This document shows positions 23,739-33,899 of a DNA stretch of 64,000 nt, piece by piece. Source of the stretch: Protopterus annectens (taxonomy: Eukaryota > Chordata > Ceratodontiformes > Protopteridae); NCBI RefSeq assembly GCF_019279795.1, contig NC_056732.1, positions 180,087,694 through 180,151,693 on the forward strand. The letters run 5' to 3'. Made by a program: the position numbers and the translations under genes. The stretch's first letter is position 1, and each line of letters starts with the position of its first letter. Under the pieces are notes generated by a model. It saw nothing but the letters and a program-made list of their open reading frames with translations, was not told where the DNA came from and did no database searches.

Positions 23739-25240
23739 CTACTATACTACTAGAAAATGAGACTGAATGCCATTGCTTTTAATAAACCATGTAGCTGGCC
23801 TCTACTTAAGGCTGGTCTATGGTTTCATGCCACATTTGCGAGTAACACTATTTCATATTCTGCATGAGACTCAAACTTCATAGTGGAATATAAAATGGGA
23901 TGCTTACGGAGGGAGGGGGTTTATCCTCCTTTACTGGATACAATTAATTCTGAAGTTACTGCAGACTGGTGAAACACTAATTTCTTTCTGCAGTGACCTC
24001 CTTCAAAGAGGGCTCTTCTGCACTCAGCAATGGACTCAAACATTTTTCAACAACCATTTTGAAATACAAGTCTCTCACCAAAAAGTATGCAGTGATCCAA
24101 TAAACTAAGCTTTGCAGTACAAAGAGTAAATATCAGAGAATTACCTAGATGGCAGAAAGGCAAAGGAGAAGGATATGTACTTATGACAGTGGCAGACCGA
24201 GATCAGCTATGAACCTGCGAACCAAAGAATGAACTGTGTAGGTGTATGAATGAACAGCCACTGTGAGCCCATCTTTACCAAGAAGAGGGCGCAACCTCTC
24301 CTAGGACAAAATCATTCTTCTAGAAGAAGCAACAAGGCTAGCATTTGGGATGAGTTGGTGTACATTAAAGCACACTACTGGAAAGCCTGATTACAAATGA
24401 AAGCAGGGGTATATGGAAGCATATCGAAGGTATGGGCATATTACACTCTGTAGCAACACCACCAAATTCTCATGCAAGTCTGAGCAAGTATCTTTTTGCA
24501 CATATATGGCTGACAACTTGGGGACCAGGGTCAGAGATCAGTATTTTTTTTAACAAAATATGGCAATGAGGTGTAGGATGAGGAATGGACACATTCAGGA
24601 GGTTTAAAAAAAAGAGAGACATGAAATGGCCTTTTTATCAGCATACCAGTCTATGAACAGAACAGTCAGCTGTTGCATTCATGTAAAGAAGGAATGAAAA
24701 CATCAGCACTGAACAAAATGTTCAGAGACATGACAGCATTCTCATTTTTCAATAAATGCTTACAAGGGATTTGTTTAGCTTCATGATTGCCTTATAAGAA
24801 GGGACAAAATAGAAAATATCATACTTTTTGGGATACTCTTCTGCTTAAAGTCTCAACAAAAATCTGGTTAGAGTACATACAAATAATGGCAAAGTAGGCC
24901 ACTAAGGTGAAATACCTGCTCCCAAGTACAGAAGTGTTTCAGGTAGTTATTCACTCAATTTTAAATTAAGGTACAGACCCAGAAATATATGTATGGCTCC
25001 CAAATATGCAACAAAGTCTGGAAGACAGGATTTTTGCTTGGAAGTGTTTGCACAGGCATTTTTATACCACAAGCAGACTCCAAAGACTTTTTTTTTCTCA
25101 AAAAGATTACAAATGCTGGAGGTGTGACAGGGAAGAAAGTGGCAACTGGCAACATAATTTTTGGGGAGTGTAATGAGTTGGCAGATTTTAAAAATTCCCT
25201 GCAGACTGCTCTGTCAAACAATGGGCGAGCAAATTGGTGT
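23739..25240. other. Intron sequence without a recognised gene
   Basis: No convincing coding frame or RNA gene. It contains one copy of a 110-bp interspersed repeat (24065-24175) also found at 26726-26835. I searched the minus strand for the integrin segment that should follow the exon at 26393-26631 and did not see it here. Confidence 0.5.
24065..24175 (+). repeat. 110-bp dispersed repeat, partner at 26726-26835
   Basis: Shared text includes CAAGTCTCT(C/A)ACCAAAA and GATGGCAGAAAGGCAA. The two copies differ by scattered substitutions. The partner copy is cut by the insertion of E7 at 26843. Identity unknown. Confidence 0.6.
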
Positions 25241-25244
25241 AACT

Positions 25245-25660
25245 AAGGGAATGATTTTTTGAGCTGTGATACAATGCCTTGCTGAGTTTAATTCTTGTGG
25301 CTGCCAAAAAAACTACTAGAAAATGGCAATCAAGGTCTGAAACAGCCATATTAGAAGTCGTGAACATAGTAAGAGAGATAAAAGAACTAGAAGAGTTATC
25401 TTTAGAAAAAGGTATGAGCAAATTATACAGAAAAAATGGGAATTGTGGGAACAATACATGCAGAATTTGGAGGAGGAATTAAGTTTATGGTAAGGCAGGA
25501 ATTGAATGAGTTATGTAATGCTTGATTGACTGACTGTGTAGACGATTATACATGATGTATAAATGTTTGCAACTGAAAATGTCAAGATGATTTTTCATTT
25601 ACATGAATGTGCGACTGTGCATCTCATAACTGATACAATAAAGATGTTTTCGTATTAAAA
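25245..25660 (+). mobile_element. L1-type LINE 3' end, 5'-truncated
   Basis: A short frame at 25279-25482 reads ILVAAKKTTRKWQSR and VVNIVREIKELEELSLEKG, resembling the extreme C-terminus of L1 ORF2 (AKxxIxRxWK... pattern). Downstream is a 3' UTR with an AATAAA signal at 25639-25644. Two small frameshifts. 5' truncation is typical of L1 insertion. Confidence 0.6.
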
Positions 25661-26392
25661 AGTACAGTCCAAAGTCTGCTGAAATAACATTAGAAAAAAG
25701 TATGTGTGTTGGCACAATAAAAAATCCATTGTGCAGTTTCAAGTACTTGCAGGGCATAAACACTTCAGACGTACCTATGTCAGAAATGGTACGACAAATG
25801 AATACGGGGTCCTTCATTCCCACCACACTGGTATTGATTTGAAGGACGTGAGAGCTGTGTGCAAAAGCTAACAGGACTAGGAGCACGCTTCACGTTTATT
25901 ATGGACACTACACTTGAGCTGTATACTGCGGCAGAAGCAAGAGAGGAGCGAGCACTCAGCATTCAAACAAATTGAAATATTTATCAGGTGGCTTTATGCA
26001 TTCAAAAAGAAAACAAATTTTGACTGATTAGGCTTACTCTGAACCAGAAAAGTAAAACCAAAGACCACCATCACTTAATTGCTTAAACAGTGTAACAGGG
26101 CCTAGACTTGTGTACAGAACTGTACACTTTACCTAAATGCATCTACCATGGGCACAACTACAGCAAATTGTTAGTCCTGTGGAAGATAAAATTACAAGGG
26201 TTAGAAAACATGCGAGAGAATAGTCAAAATCAAGATGCTGAAAGTCACATTTGTCTCACTAAACTTCACAGTACTAAAGATAGCTTCTCCTGTTCATCTA
26301 ACTACTATTTAAGTCATGTACACTCAACTATGCATGCTCCTATATGGGAGCTCAGAAAAGTTCTCCTTCATACACTGCTCTCAAATACTTAC
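25661..26392. other. Intron between L1 fragment and integrin exon
   Basis: No gene seen. Ends at the splice donor of the integrin exon (GTAAGT on the minus strand, complement at 26387-26392). Confidence 0.6.
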
Positions 26393-26631
26393 TCCACAAA
26401 CTGCAACTTGCATAATGGCATCAAATCCACCTTCAGGAGAGTCCAGGTTGCCAGATATCTGCTGCATGCTTACAAGGTCATTAAATAAGTGTCCATCAGC
26501 TGTAAGATTTAGCACATTTTTGTAGCTAAAAGGGCTTGTGCAGTTTTGTTCTCCAGTGCAAGGGTTCAGGAGTTTTGCTGGGGTAGTACTAATATAAGGC
26601 ATGACTGTTTTTTCTACAAAAGAACCAAAGC
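26393..26631 (-). CDS. ITGB1: Integrin beta-1-like exon (beta-I domain), single internal exon
   Basis: Integrin beta subunits pair with alpha subunits at the plasma membrane and bind extracellular matrix. This 239-bp exon encodes about 80 residues of the beta-I (von Willebrand A-like) domain: [20 protein letters not shown], a disulphide loop CTGEQNC (specificity-determining loop), NCTS and NLTA as N-glycosylation sequons, and [17 protein letters not shown], whose Asn, Asp and Glu residues coordinate the divalent cations of the MIDAS/SyMBS sites. The exon is bounded by a good acceptor (pyrimidine-rich, ...GGTTTTAG ending at 26632) and donor (GTAAGT). It enters in phase 1 and exits in phase 0, with no stop or frameshift. 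From memory it matches integrin beta-1 clearly better than beta-2 or beta-7, with about eleven differences from human beta-1. Neighbouring exons were not found, so introns must be very long. Intact splice sites argue against a processed pseudogene. Confidence 0.9.
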
Positions 26632-26725
26632 CTAAAACCAAAAAAAGTAAGTTAACAGAGTTCAGTACAATGTCCTGCAAAATATTACCACAGATGTTAT
26701 ATAATGTTATCTGAACAAAATTCTA

Positions 26726-26835
26726 ATTACAAGTCTCTAACCAAAATATATGCAGTGACACAACAAATTAAGTTTGCAGTACGTAAAGGTAAACATCACA
26801 TAATTACCTTGATGGCAGAAAGGCAAGAGAGAAGA
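26726..26835 (+). repeat. Second copy of the 110-bp dispersed repeat
   Basis: Homologous to 24065-24175. It ends just before the left end of DIRS E7, which appears to have inserted next to or into it. Confidence 0.6.
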
Positions 26836-27410
26836 CTATAGAAAAGTTGTGTAAAATCTTACCATAACCATAGATGTCCTTCTCTTCCATGTTGCAGTAT
26901 TCACTAGTGTGTTCACCCTTGTTCCCATCAGCTTGTTCGGTCAGGTTTCCAAAGCTTTTCCAGTCCCTGTTGGTGCAGGCGTCTGACATGTTGGCTGGTA
27001 CGTGGGCCATAAGTGACATCTGCGCGCACCAGTCCTCAGAAAGTACAGTTATGTACACTTAGCATAAAAGTAGATGTTCGAGTGTATTCACTGTTGCAGT
27101 CATCACATTTGGGATATCTGCTTGCAGTAGTCCTCAGTTGGCCTGATTATCAAAGTCTTGGATTGGTTGCAGTCTCATCTTTCATGACTTCAGGTAGTCA
27201 GGGGTATAAAGCATGCAGCCAATGTCATTACATCTGTTTTTCTTGCCCCAGATGTCAGGTGCCCCCCTTAATGGGAAGCAATTAAATATAAACATAAAAG
27301 GTTATACCTCCAACAAAAAAGCAAATACAGCAAAAAACGTTTAAGTATAGTAAAGGAGAATAGAGATATAGCCAAAAGAAGTCAGGGGGCTGGAGGAGGG
27401 GTAACCAGGA

Positions 27411-27508
27411 CTTCAACAGTGAATACACTCGAATATCTACATTTATGGTAAGTGTACACAACTGTACTCATTTCTTCGTGTTTCACTGTTGCAGTCATCA
27501 CATTTGGG
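27411..27508 (-). repeat. Internal complementary region of E6
   Basis: Complementary to both E6 ends: the first half matches the left end through GTACAGTTATGTAC, the second half matches the right end (GTGAAACACGAAGAACAT). Supports a shared DIRS replication mechanism. Confidence 0.8.
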
Positions 27509-27544
27509 TAGATTCCCAAAGCTAAGGATGGGAGGAGGAATTTA

Positions 27545-28677
27545 GATAGCATTAGGAGCAGCTATAAGGCCCTGCAAGACTGCAGTGGCAAAGTCAGCTC
27601 TGGATTTAGAGAAAAACTAGCAAATGGTAATGCTTGGTGAAAGTATGTACAGAACTCCAGGTAGCAGTTTCTAGGATGCCTCTGGTAGGGACACCAAAGG
27701 CTGTAGAGGTCGATGCAGCCCTGGTTGAATGGGGTCTAATCCCCTGTGGGATAGGTTTTCCATGGTGCTTACAGCAGAAACGAATACAATAGAATATATA
27801 TTTACAAATGGTTTGCTTTGAAATAGCCTTCCCCTTTGCCCCTGCAGCAATTGACACCAGCAGTTGTTCAGATTTCTTTTGAGGTTTAGTCCTGTCCAAG
27901 TAAAATCTAAGTTATCTGTGCACATCTAAGGAGTGCAGTATCTATTTCCCTTTGTTCTGTGGATTAGAAAAGGTTGGCAAATGAATGGACTGATTAAGAA
28001 CCACACCGTATACCACCTTGGGCATGAAAGAGGGGTTGGTCTGGAGGGACACCCTATCCGCATGAAAGATGATGAAAGGCTCCACTGCCATAAGGGCCTG
28101 TAATTCAGATACCCTTCTTGCTGAAGTGATTGCCAAAAAGAAAGTGGTTTTCCAAGAAAGGAATTTTAACTCTGAAGCTACAGCTGGCTCAAATGTAGGA
28201 AGAGTGAGTTTTTCCAATGCAAAATTAAGGTCCCAGGCTGGAGTTGGGGCTCTCCTGGGTGGTCTTAAGTTTTTGGCCCCTCTGAGGAACGGCTTGAGCA
28301 TTGGGTGAGAAATGAGGGGTGGTTCTGTGTTGTAATGAGCTGAAATGGCTGAGGCGTGAATTTTGGAGGAGGAAAAGGAAAGGCCCTTGTGAAGCATCTC
28401 CGTTAAGTATTGAAGAATCTGAGGTAATTTGGGCGCTGCTGTGGCCATCCCTTGAGTTTGGTTCCAGGCACAGAATCTTTTCCATTTCTCAGGCATAACA
28501 TCTTCTAGTACTAGGCCTCCTTGCCTCCAAAATGACATCTAACACTTGTTTACTGAGGGATGGTAACGGAGAGATTAGGTAAGTAGCCAGGCTGCCAGGT
28601 TCAGGGTTTGAAGCTGGGGGTGCAGAATCTGGCTCTCCTGCTGAGACAGCAGGGTAGGGGTCTGAGATAGGTGCCAT
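27545..28677 (-). pseudogene. DIRS tyrosine recombinase (E6), few lesions
   Basis: Catalyses strand exchange to integrate a circular DNA copy. The start is an ATG at 28675-28677 (context CCCCATGG). Visible catalytic elements are SARRVSELQALM (first Arg) at about 28090, HSTRA (His-x-x-Arg) and ATWSSVHTFTKHY (Trp/His region and Tyr nucleophile) in 27606-27899. At least two frameshifts separate 27942-28538 from the ends, one near 28500 and one near 27930. All catalytic residues survive although the frame does not. Confidence 0.75.
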
Positions 28678-30492
28678 GGGGCCATCTGAGACACTGAGCA
28701 AGAGGGGGTGCCAGTGTTGGCATGGCCAGTCTGGTGCAATCAGTATCATCCTTGGTTTGTCCTGTTTGATCTTTAGAAGTACTTTGGAGAGGAGAGGCAG
28801 AGGGGGAAAGGCATAAACGGATATATTTTTCCAGCTGAAGGACAGAGCATCCACTTTCCAAGCTTGTTTGTGGGGAGTCCTTGTGCAGAATTTGTCAAAT
28901 TGGTAGTTCCGGGGGGAGGCAAACAGGTCTATATCTGGGTTCCCCTATTTGTTGATCAACATGTTGAAAGTCTTTGGTTCCAGTTTCCACTCGTGTGGGT
29001 CCATGAGATTTCTGCTTAGTTTGTCTGCCAGTGTATTTAGATTTCCTGGCAGGAATTGAGCCTGTAGATTAACTTGGTAGCTCAAGGCTGTGTTCCACAG
29101 AGCCATGGCTAGTCTGCAGAGGGAGTAAGAATGGGTACACCCCTGCTTGTTTATGTACCACAAACAGTGAAGTTGTCTGTTTTTACCATTAATTGTCCTG
29201 GAAGAATGTGGTTCCTTGAAGGCCGTCAGAGCATTCTGCACAGCTAACATTTCTTTTTGATTGATATGCAGCCGCATTTGACTTGAGTTCCATTTGCCCT
29301 GAATGCACTTCCCTGCCAGGTGAGTCCCCCATGCATAGTCTGATGCGTCTGTTAGGGTTTGGGCGGCAAGGGGTAGAGTGAATGGTAGTCCCTTGTTTTG
29401 GTGGCAGGCCTCTGCCCACCAAAGGAATTCTAACCATAGACATGGTATGATAGGAATCATTGCTTCTAGATCCTGAGAATGTTGACACCACAGACTTTTT
29501 AGATACCACTGCAGTTTCCTCGTATGCAGTCTTTCATATGGAATTAGTAGAATGCACGAGGCCATGAACCCAAACGCTTGCAATATTTCCCTTGCAGATA
29601 GCAGGGTTTTTGTGGCCACTAGTTTGAAGTTGTCAAATGAATTTATTTCTCTGGTATGAGGAAAGCCAGCTGGGAAGTTGTGTTCAAGCTTGCTCCCAAG
29701 GAACATAATTTGTTGCCAGGGTACCAGCTGTGATTTCATTTAGTTTATGGTGTACCCCAGGCAAGTTAACACCTTTTGTACAAATGCCAGATGATTCAGA
29801 AGTATGTCCTGACTCTCTGCCTGAATTAGACAATCGTCCAGGTATGGGTATATTTGAATATTTCTTTGCCTGCAAAATGCAATGACTGGAGCTAGGCACT
29901 TTGTGTATACCCTGGGTGCAGTAGATAAGCCAAAGGGCAGTGCAGTGAACTGATAGTGCATGCAGCCTGCTTTGAAGCATATGTATTTTCTGCAAGATTC
30001 CCTGATTGGGAAGAGCAAGTAGGCTTCCTTTAAATCCAGTGTTGCCAACCAGGCATCTTTGCCCATCATGGGAAGCAACTGGTGAAGAGTTAGCATCTTG
30101 AATTTTGTAATCACCAAAAAGGTGTTTAGGATAGACAGGTCCAGGATAGGAAGCTATGAATAGTCTTTTCTGGGTACCAGGAGAGGTCTGGAGTAGAAAC
30201 TTTGGTTCCTTTTCCTCTTCTGGTACAGTCTGAATAGCCTTTAATCTTAAGAGAGAGTACCTGCTTTTGAGCCTCTGCCCACTGATTTGGGAGTAGATCT
30301 GGCCAACCATTTGGGGTTGGTAACGTGTGGATGTGAAATTTGTATCCTTGGGGAAACTATGTTTAAAACCCATTTGTCCTGGGTAATGAGTACCCAGTTT
30401 TTTGCTTGCAGAGCAATCTTTCCCCCTAAAGGAGCAGTCAGTTGAGAAGTGCTTGGAAGTTTTAATGTTAAGTCATTGAGACAGCTTACCAT
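28575..30492 (-). pseudogene. DIRS RT / RNase H / MT-like (E6), two stops and frameshifts
   Basis: The N-terminal region at 30247-30492 has APLGGKIALQAKNW. RT motif A is ATLDLKEAYLLFPI, motif B ALPFGLSTAPRVYTK and motif C YPYLDDCLI, all in 29740-30117. An in-frame TAG at 29740-29742 interrupts the frame, which then stays open to 28945 with RNase H signatures LTDASDYAWG, INQKEMLAV and LADKLSRNL. Another premature stop at 28945 follows. The tail ILIAPDWPCQHWHP lies in 28489-28854. A TAA at 28575-28577 marks the ancestral pol stop, 103 nt inside the YR start. Confidence 0.8.
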
Positions 30493-30541
30493 AGGGGGTA
30501 GTCTTACTACTCCCTGATTTGGAAGTGGGAGCCCCCACTGC

Positions 30542-32264
30542 TTAGTCCTGTGTGTACCCTGGGACTGGAGAGCCTGGGTGTTCTGCTGGTTCTGGGTTTG
30601 AAATGAGAAGGCCTAGAAGAGACAGGAAAGACCAATATTTTGACGGCCAATGCCTACTAAATCTAGGAGGCTGCACTTGTAAGAAATCTTTAACAGTTTG
30701 CATAGATTTAGCTTTTTCCTCCATCTTTTTAAGAATTTCTCCTTTGTCACCAAACAGGCGGTCCTGATTTAAGGAAGCATCCAGCAATTTAGTTTTAAGA
30801 TGATCTGGCAAAGACTGCTCCTTAAGCCAAGCATGCCTTCTAAGTACAGACCCAGTGATAGCTGCCCTGTAAGATGCCTCTAGTGAATCAAAACCACATT
30901 GCAAAGTATGTTTTCCAACCTGTTCAGCAGAATGCATTAAATACTGTAAATCCTTATTTTCAGCACAATCAGGAATCATCATTTTCTGTTTAGCAATCCA
31001 ATAATATGCTGCTGATACTTTAACATATGAAACTGGCAATTTAAGGCCCTGATGGCCAGGGTTGCAGAGGTGTATACCTTCTTAACTCATCTGTCCAGGG
31101 CCCTGGAATCTATCAGAGGGGGTAGGATCTTTGGCAATAGTAGCCTTAATACCCTTGGGTCCCTGTGAAATGGTCTCAAGATCCGCAGTAGGATTTTTAA
31201 AAAGGAACTTGTGAGAATCAGGAACCCTGTAATATCTATCAGGTTTTATGGGAGCAGGAGTTAGAGAGTCAGGGGCCAAGCTAGATTCCGAAAAGGCATA
31301 GTCAACAATGTCCAGCACAGGAGGGATAGCCAAGGGGCCTTTGTTGGGGCAGGAGTAAGAAATCTCTAAGCCTCTTTTTAGAATCAGAGTAATCCTGGCT
31401 TTCCAGTGAAAATGCTCCCCAAGAGTATGCAAGGTTTCACCAAAAGAAAAATCCTCTGGGGGAGAAGCACAGGTAATAGAATCCTCTGCATCAGAACCCT
31501 CATAGGTAGATAAGGGTAAATCCTGGTCATCAGAGACAGAAATTTCAGAATCCTGGTCAGAAGTATCATAAGCAAATTCAGTCCTAGGTCTCAGAGGGGG
31601 AAGTTTGGCTTCCCTTGATTAAAGTAATAAGATCTTCAGTCATTCTTATTTGTTTTTTTAAGCATAGAGGCCTGGCCATGCGGTCTTGGTGTCAGTTTCC
31701 TAGGCATGGTTCGAGTTTTAGTCCTAGAAGAAGATGGTGTCAGTTTAATATACAAGTCAGAAGGCCTGAATACACCCTCAGAAGCCGGTGCCTGCACAGC
31801 GGCTCTGGACCCATCCAAGGTACAGACATCCGCAGGTTCCACAGTTGAAGCATCTCGCGGCATACCGGACTCCAAATGGGTCTCAGTAGAGGCCTGCGAA
31901 TCTGAAGTAGCAGGTGTCAGGGGCTGCAAAAGCACCTTACTGGAGTACCGGTGAACTGGCAACTTAGCTTAGAAGCGTCGTCGGAAGCTTTGGACCTAGG
32001 AGGCCTGTGTCTGTCTTTACCTTTGCGGTTTTTTGGAATAACAGTAGTTGGGTGGCTTACCGAAGACATATCTGGACAATTGAACAGACCATTAAAATAT
32101 TCAGAAGCGAAAATGTACTGACGACGAATAGTTTGTGGTTTAAATAAGGTACAAAACTGACAGCGAGGTACGTCGTGGTCAGGGCCTAGGAAAGGAATAC
32201 TGTACGAATAAAAATCTTTGAGGTATTTGCTTTTCACAAGAAATAATTATTGACTTTCTGACAT
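30542..32264 (-). pseudogene. DIRS gag-like ORF1 (E6)
   Basis: The C-terminal half at 30542-31039 is open (VLRRHAWLKEQSLPDHLKTK, then KKMEEKAKSMQTVKDFLQVQ). The middle lies in 31082-31432 and 31384-31962, and the N-terminus near 31917-32264 in yet another frame. The start is the complement of CAT at 32262-32264. The helix containing HAWLKEQ is shared by gag of all copies. Presumed to coat the RNA template; no activity can be assigned. Confidence 0.7.
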
Positions 32265-32664
32265 CGGTTTAGAGCAAGAAAAAGTTTCCCCAACAGGGTA
32301 CTTAGCTTTAGTTGAAGACTTCGGTTCTGAAACTCAAAAACGAAAACCTCAGGAGTTGGCCGACCGGCACTTGCAAACTGCTTCTGCTTCGGGCACCACA
32401 CGGCAAGAAAGACTGGGGTAATGGCATTGGCTGCATGCTTTATACCCCTGACTACCTGACATCAGGGAAGATGAGACAGCAACTGACGCAGGACCCAAGA
32501 CTTTGATAATCGGGCCGACTGAGCACTACTGCAAGCGGATAACCCAAATGTGATGACTGCAACAGTGAAACACGAAGAACATTCAAGAAGCCCCAGACGG
32601 AGGCAGTCCTGATAGCATAACCTGTATCGGAGCCAAGGAGAACAGGGGGATGGAGGGAGAGAAG

Positions 32665-32765
32665 GAATACTGCAACATGGAAAAGGACATCTATGGTTAT
32701 GCTAAGATTTTACACAACTTTCCTATGTCCTATTCCAATGTTGCAGTATTCACTACTGAGGGAGT
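32665..32765 (-). repeat. Internal complementary region of E7 (lineage B)
   Basis: The first half is the reverse complement of the E7 left end (GGACATCTATGGTTATG...ACACAACTTT) and the second half, after CCTATGTCC, predicts a right end GGACATAGG that is missing from this copy. Same layout as in E8 (56594-56695). Confidence 0.8.
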
Positions 32766-32773
32766 ACAAAAGT

Positions 32774-33880
32774 TCACTGTTGGTTGGGTGGTGATCTGGA
32801 TAAGGATTCCAGGAACCCATGCAGGATAGCCCTAGCAAATCCCGCTCTGGTTCTGGAGATGTGGTCCTGCTTGTAGTGTCTGGTGAAGGTGTGTACAGAT
32901 GACCAGGTAGCAGCTTCCAGAATGGAGTTGGTATCTAGACCTTTAAAGAAGGCTCCAGAGGAAGCCATGGCCCTTGTGGAATGGGCTCTGGCATTGCCAG
33001 TTAGTGTCTTTCCATGGTGTGAGTTACAAAAGGAGACGGCCCTAGCAATCCAAGAAGAAATGGTTTGTTTTCCCACAGCTTTCCCCAGAGCTCTGGGGTG
33101 GAAAGAAACAAACAGCTGGTCTGATCTGTGTTTAGGCTTAGTCATATGAAAGTAGAAACAAAGTTGTCCATGTATATCCAGGGAGTGAAGGACTCTGTCT
33201 CCCTGAGGATTTGGAAAGAAGGTGGGTAGGTGAATAGCCTAATTTAGGGAGAGATCGTTAACCACCTTGGGGGTGAAGGAGGGATTAATCCTGAGGGTGA
33301 CCTTGCCCATATGGAAAACTAGGAAGGGTGGAGTAGCCATGAGGGCTTGGAGCTCTGAGACCCTTCTGGCTGATGTCAAAGCTACTAGCAGTATTGTTTT
33401 CCAAGTGCAAAATTTCAAGCCAGCCTTGCCAGCTGGTTCAAAGGGTGGCAGAGTGAGTTTTTCCAGCACATAATTAAGATCCCAGGGAGCAGGAGTCTGT
33501 TTTCTAGGGGGTCTCAAGTGTAAAACGCCTTTTAGGAATAGCTTGGCTGGAAGTCTGGAAGCTAGTGGAAGCTCCATACGCAAGCAGGCAGGCAGAAATG
33601 GCAGACCGGTGTGCTTTTAAGGAGGAGAAGGAGTAGGACAAGCCTGAGAGAATTAGAGGTAGGTCACTGTCCAGCGGCTATGTTTTTTCTGACACCAGAT
33701 AGGATTTCCTTGTGTTTTGTTTCCTGGCCTCCTGCAGGACTGAGAGCACATCCTCATTGTACAGGTGTCTGAAGGGAATCAGAATCCTATCAGCCACAGA
33801 GACAGGTGCAGGGATCTCCACTGTAGGTGAATCTGTGTCCCTGGTGCTGTATGAGTAGATCCAGTGAGGGGGGTAAACTT
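32774..33880 (-). pseudogene. DIRS tyrosine recombinase (E7, lineage B)
   Basis: The C-terminal piece 32774-33145 reads ARAHSTRAMASSGAF and ATWSSVHTFTRHYKQ, keeping the His-x-x-Arg and Tyr nucleophile. 33239-33583 holds LTSARRVSELQALMATPPF with the first catalytic Arg. A stop/frameshift near 33150-33240 separates the two, and the N-terminal third is degraded. Sequence around the active site (AMASSGAFFKGLDTNSILEA) distinguishes lineage B from lineage A (ATATTTAFLRG...). Confidence 0.75.
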
Positions 33881-33899
33881 GTGGTTATTGCCCTTGGAT

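Larger units (their letters stand above)
27042..32582 (-). mobile_element. DIRS copy E6 (lineage A), complete, nested in E7
   Basis: A 5.54 kb element with left end AGTACAG at 27042, right end GAACAT ending 32582, an ICR at about 27411-27508 and both terminal repeats. It is inserted in the 3' terminal repeat of E7 without an obvious target duplication. Gag, RT/RH/MT and YR regions are all present, each with one or a few lesions. Confidence 0.88.

Noticed and set aside
26393..26631. Processed (retrocopied) integrin pseudogene
   Set aside because: The coding match stops exactly at consensus splice acceptor and donor sites and has no A tail, which fits a genuine exon.
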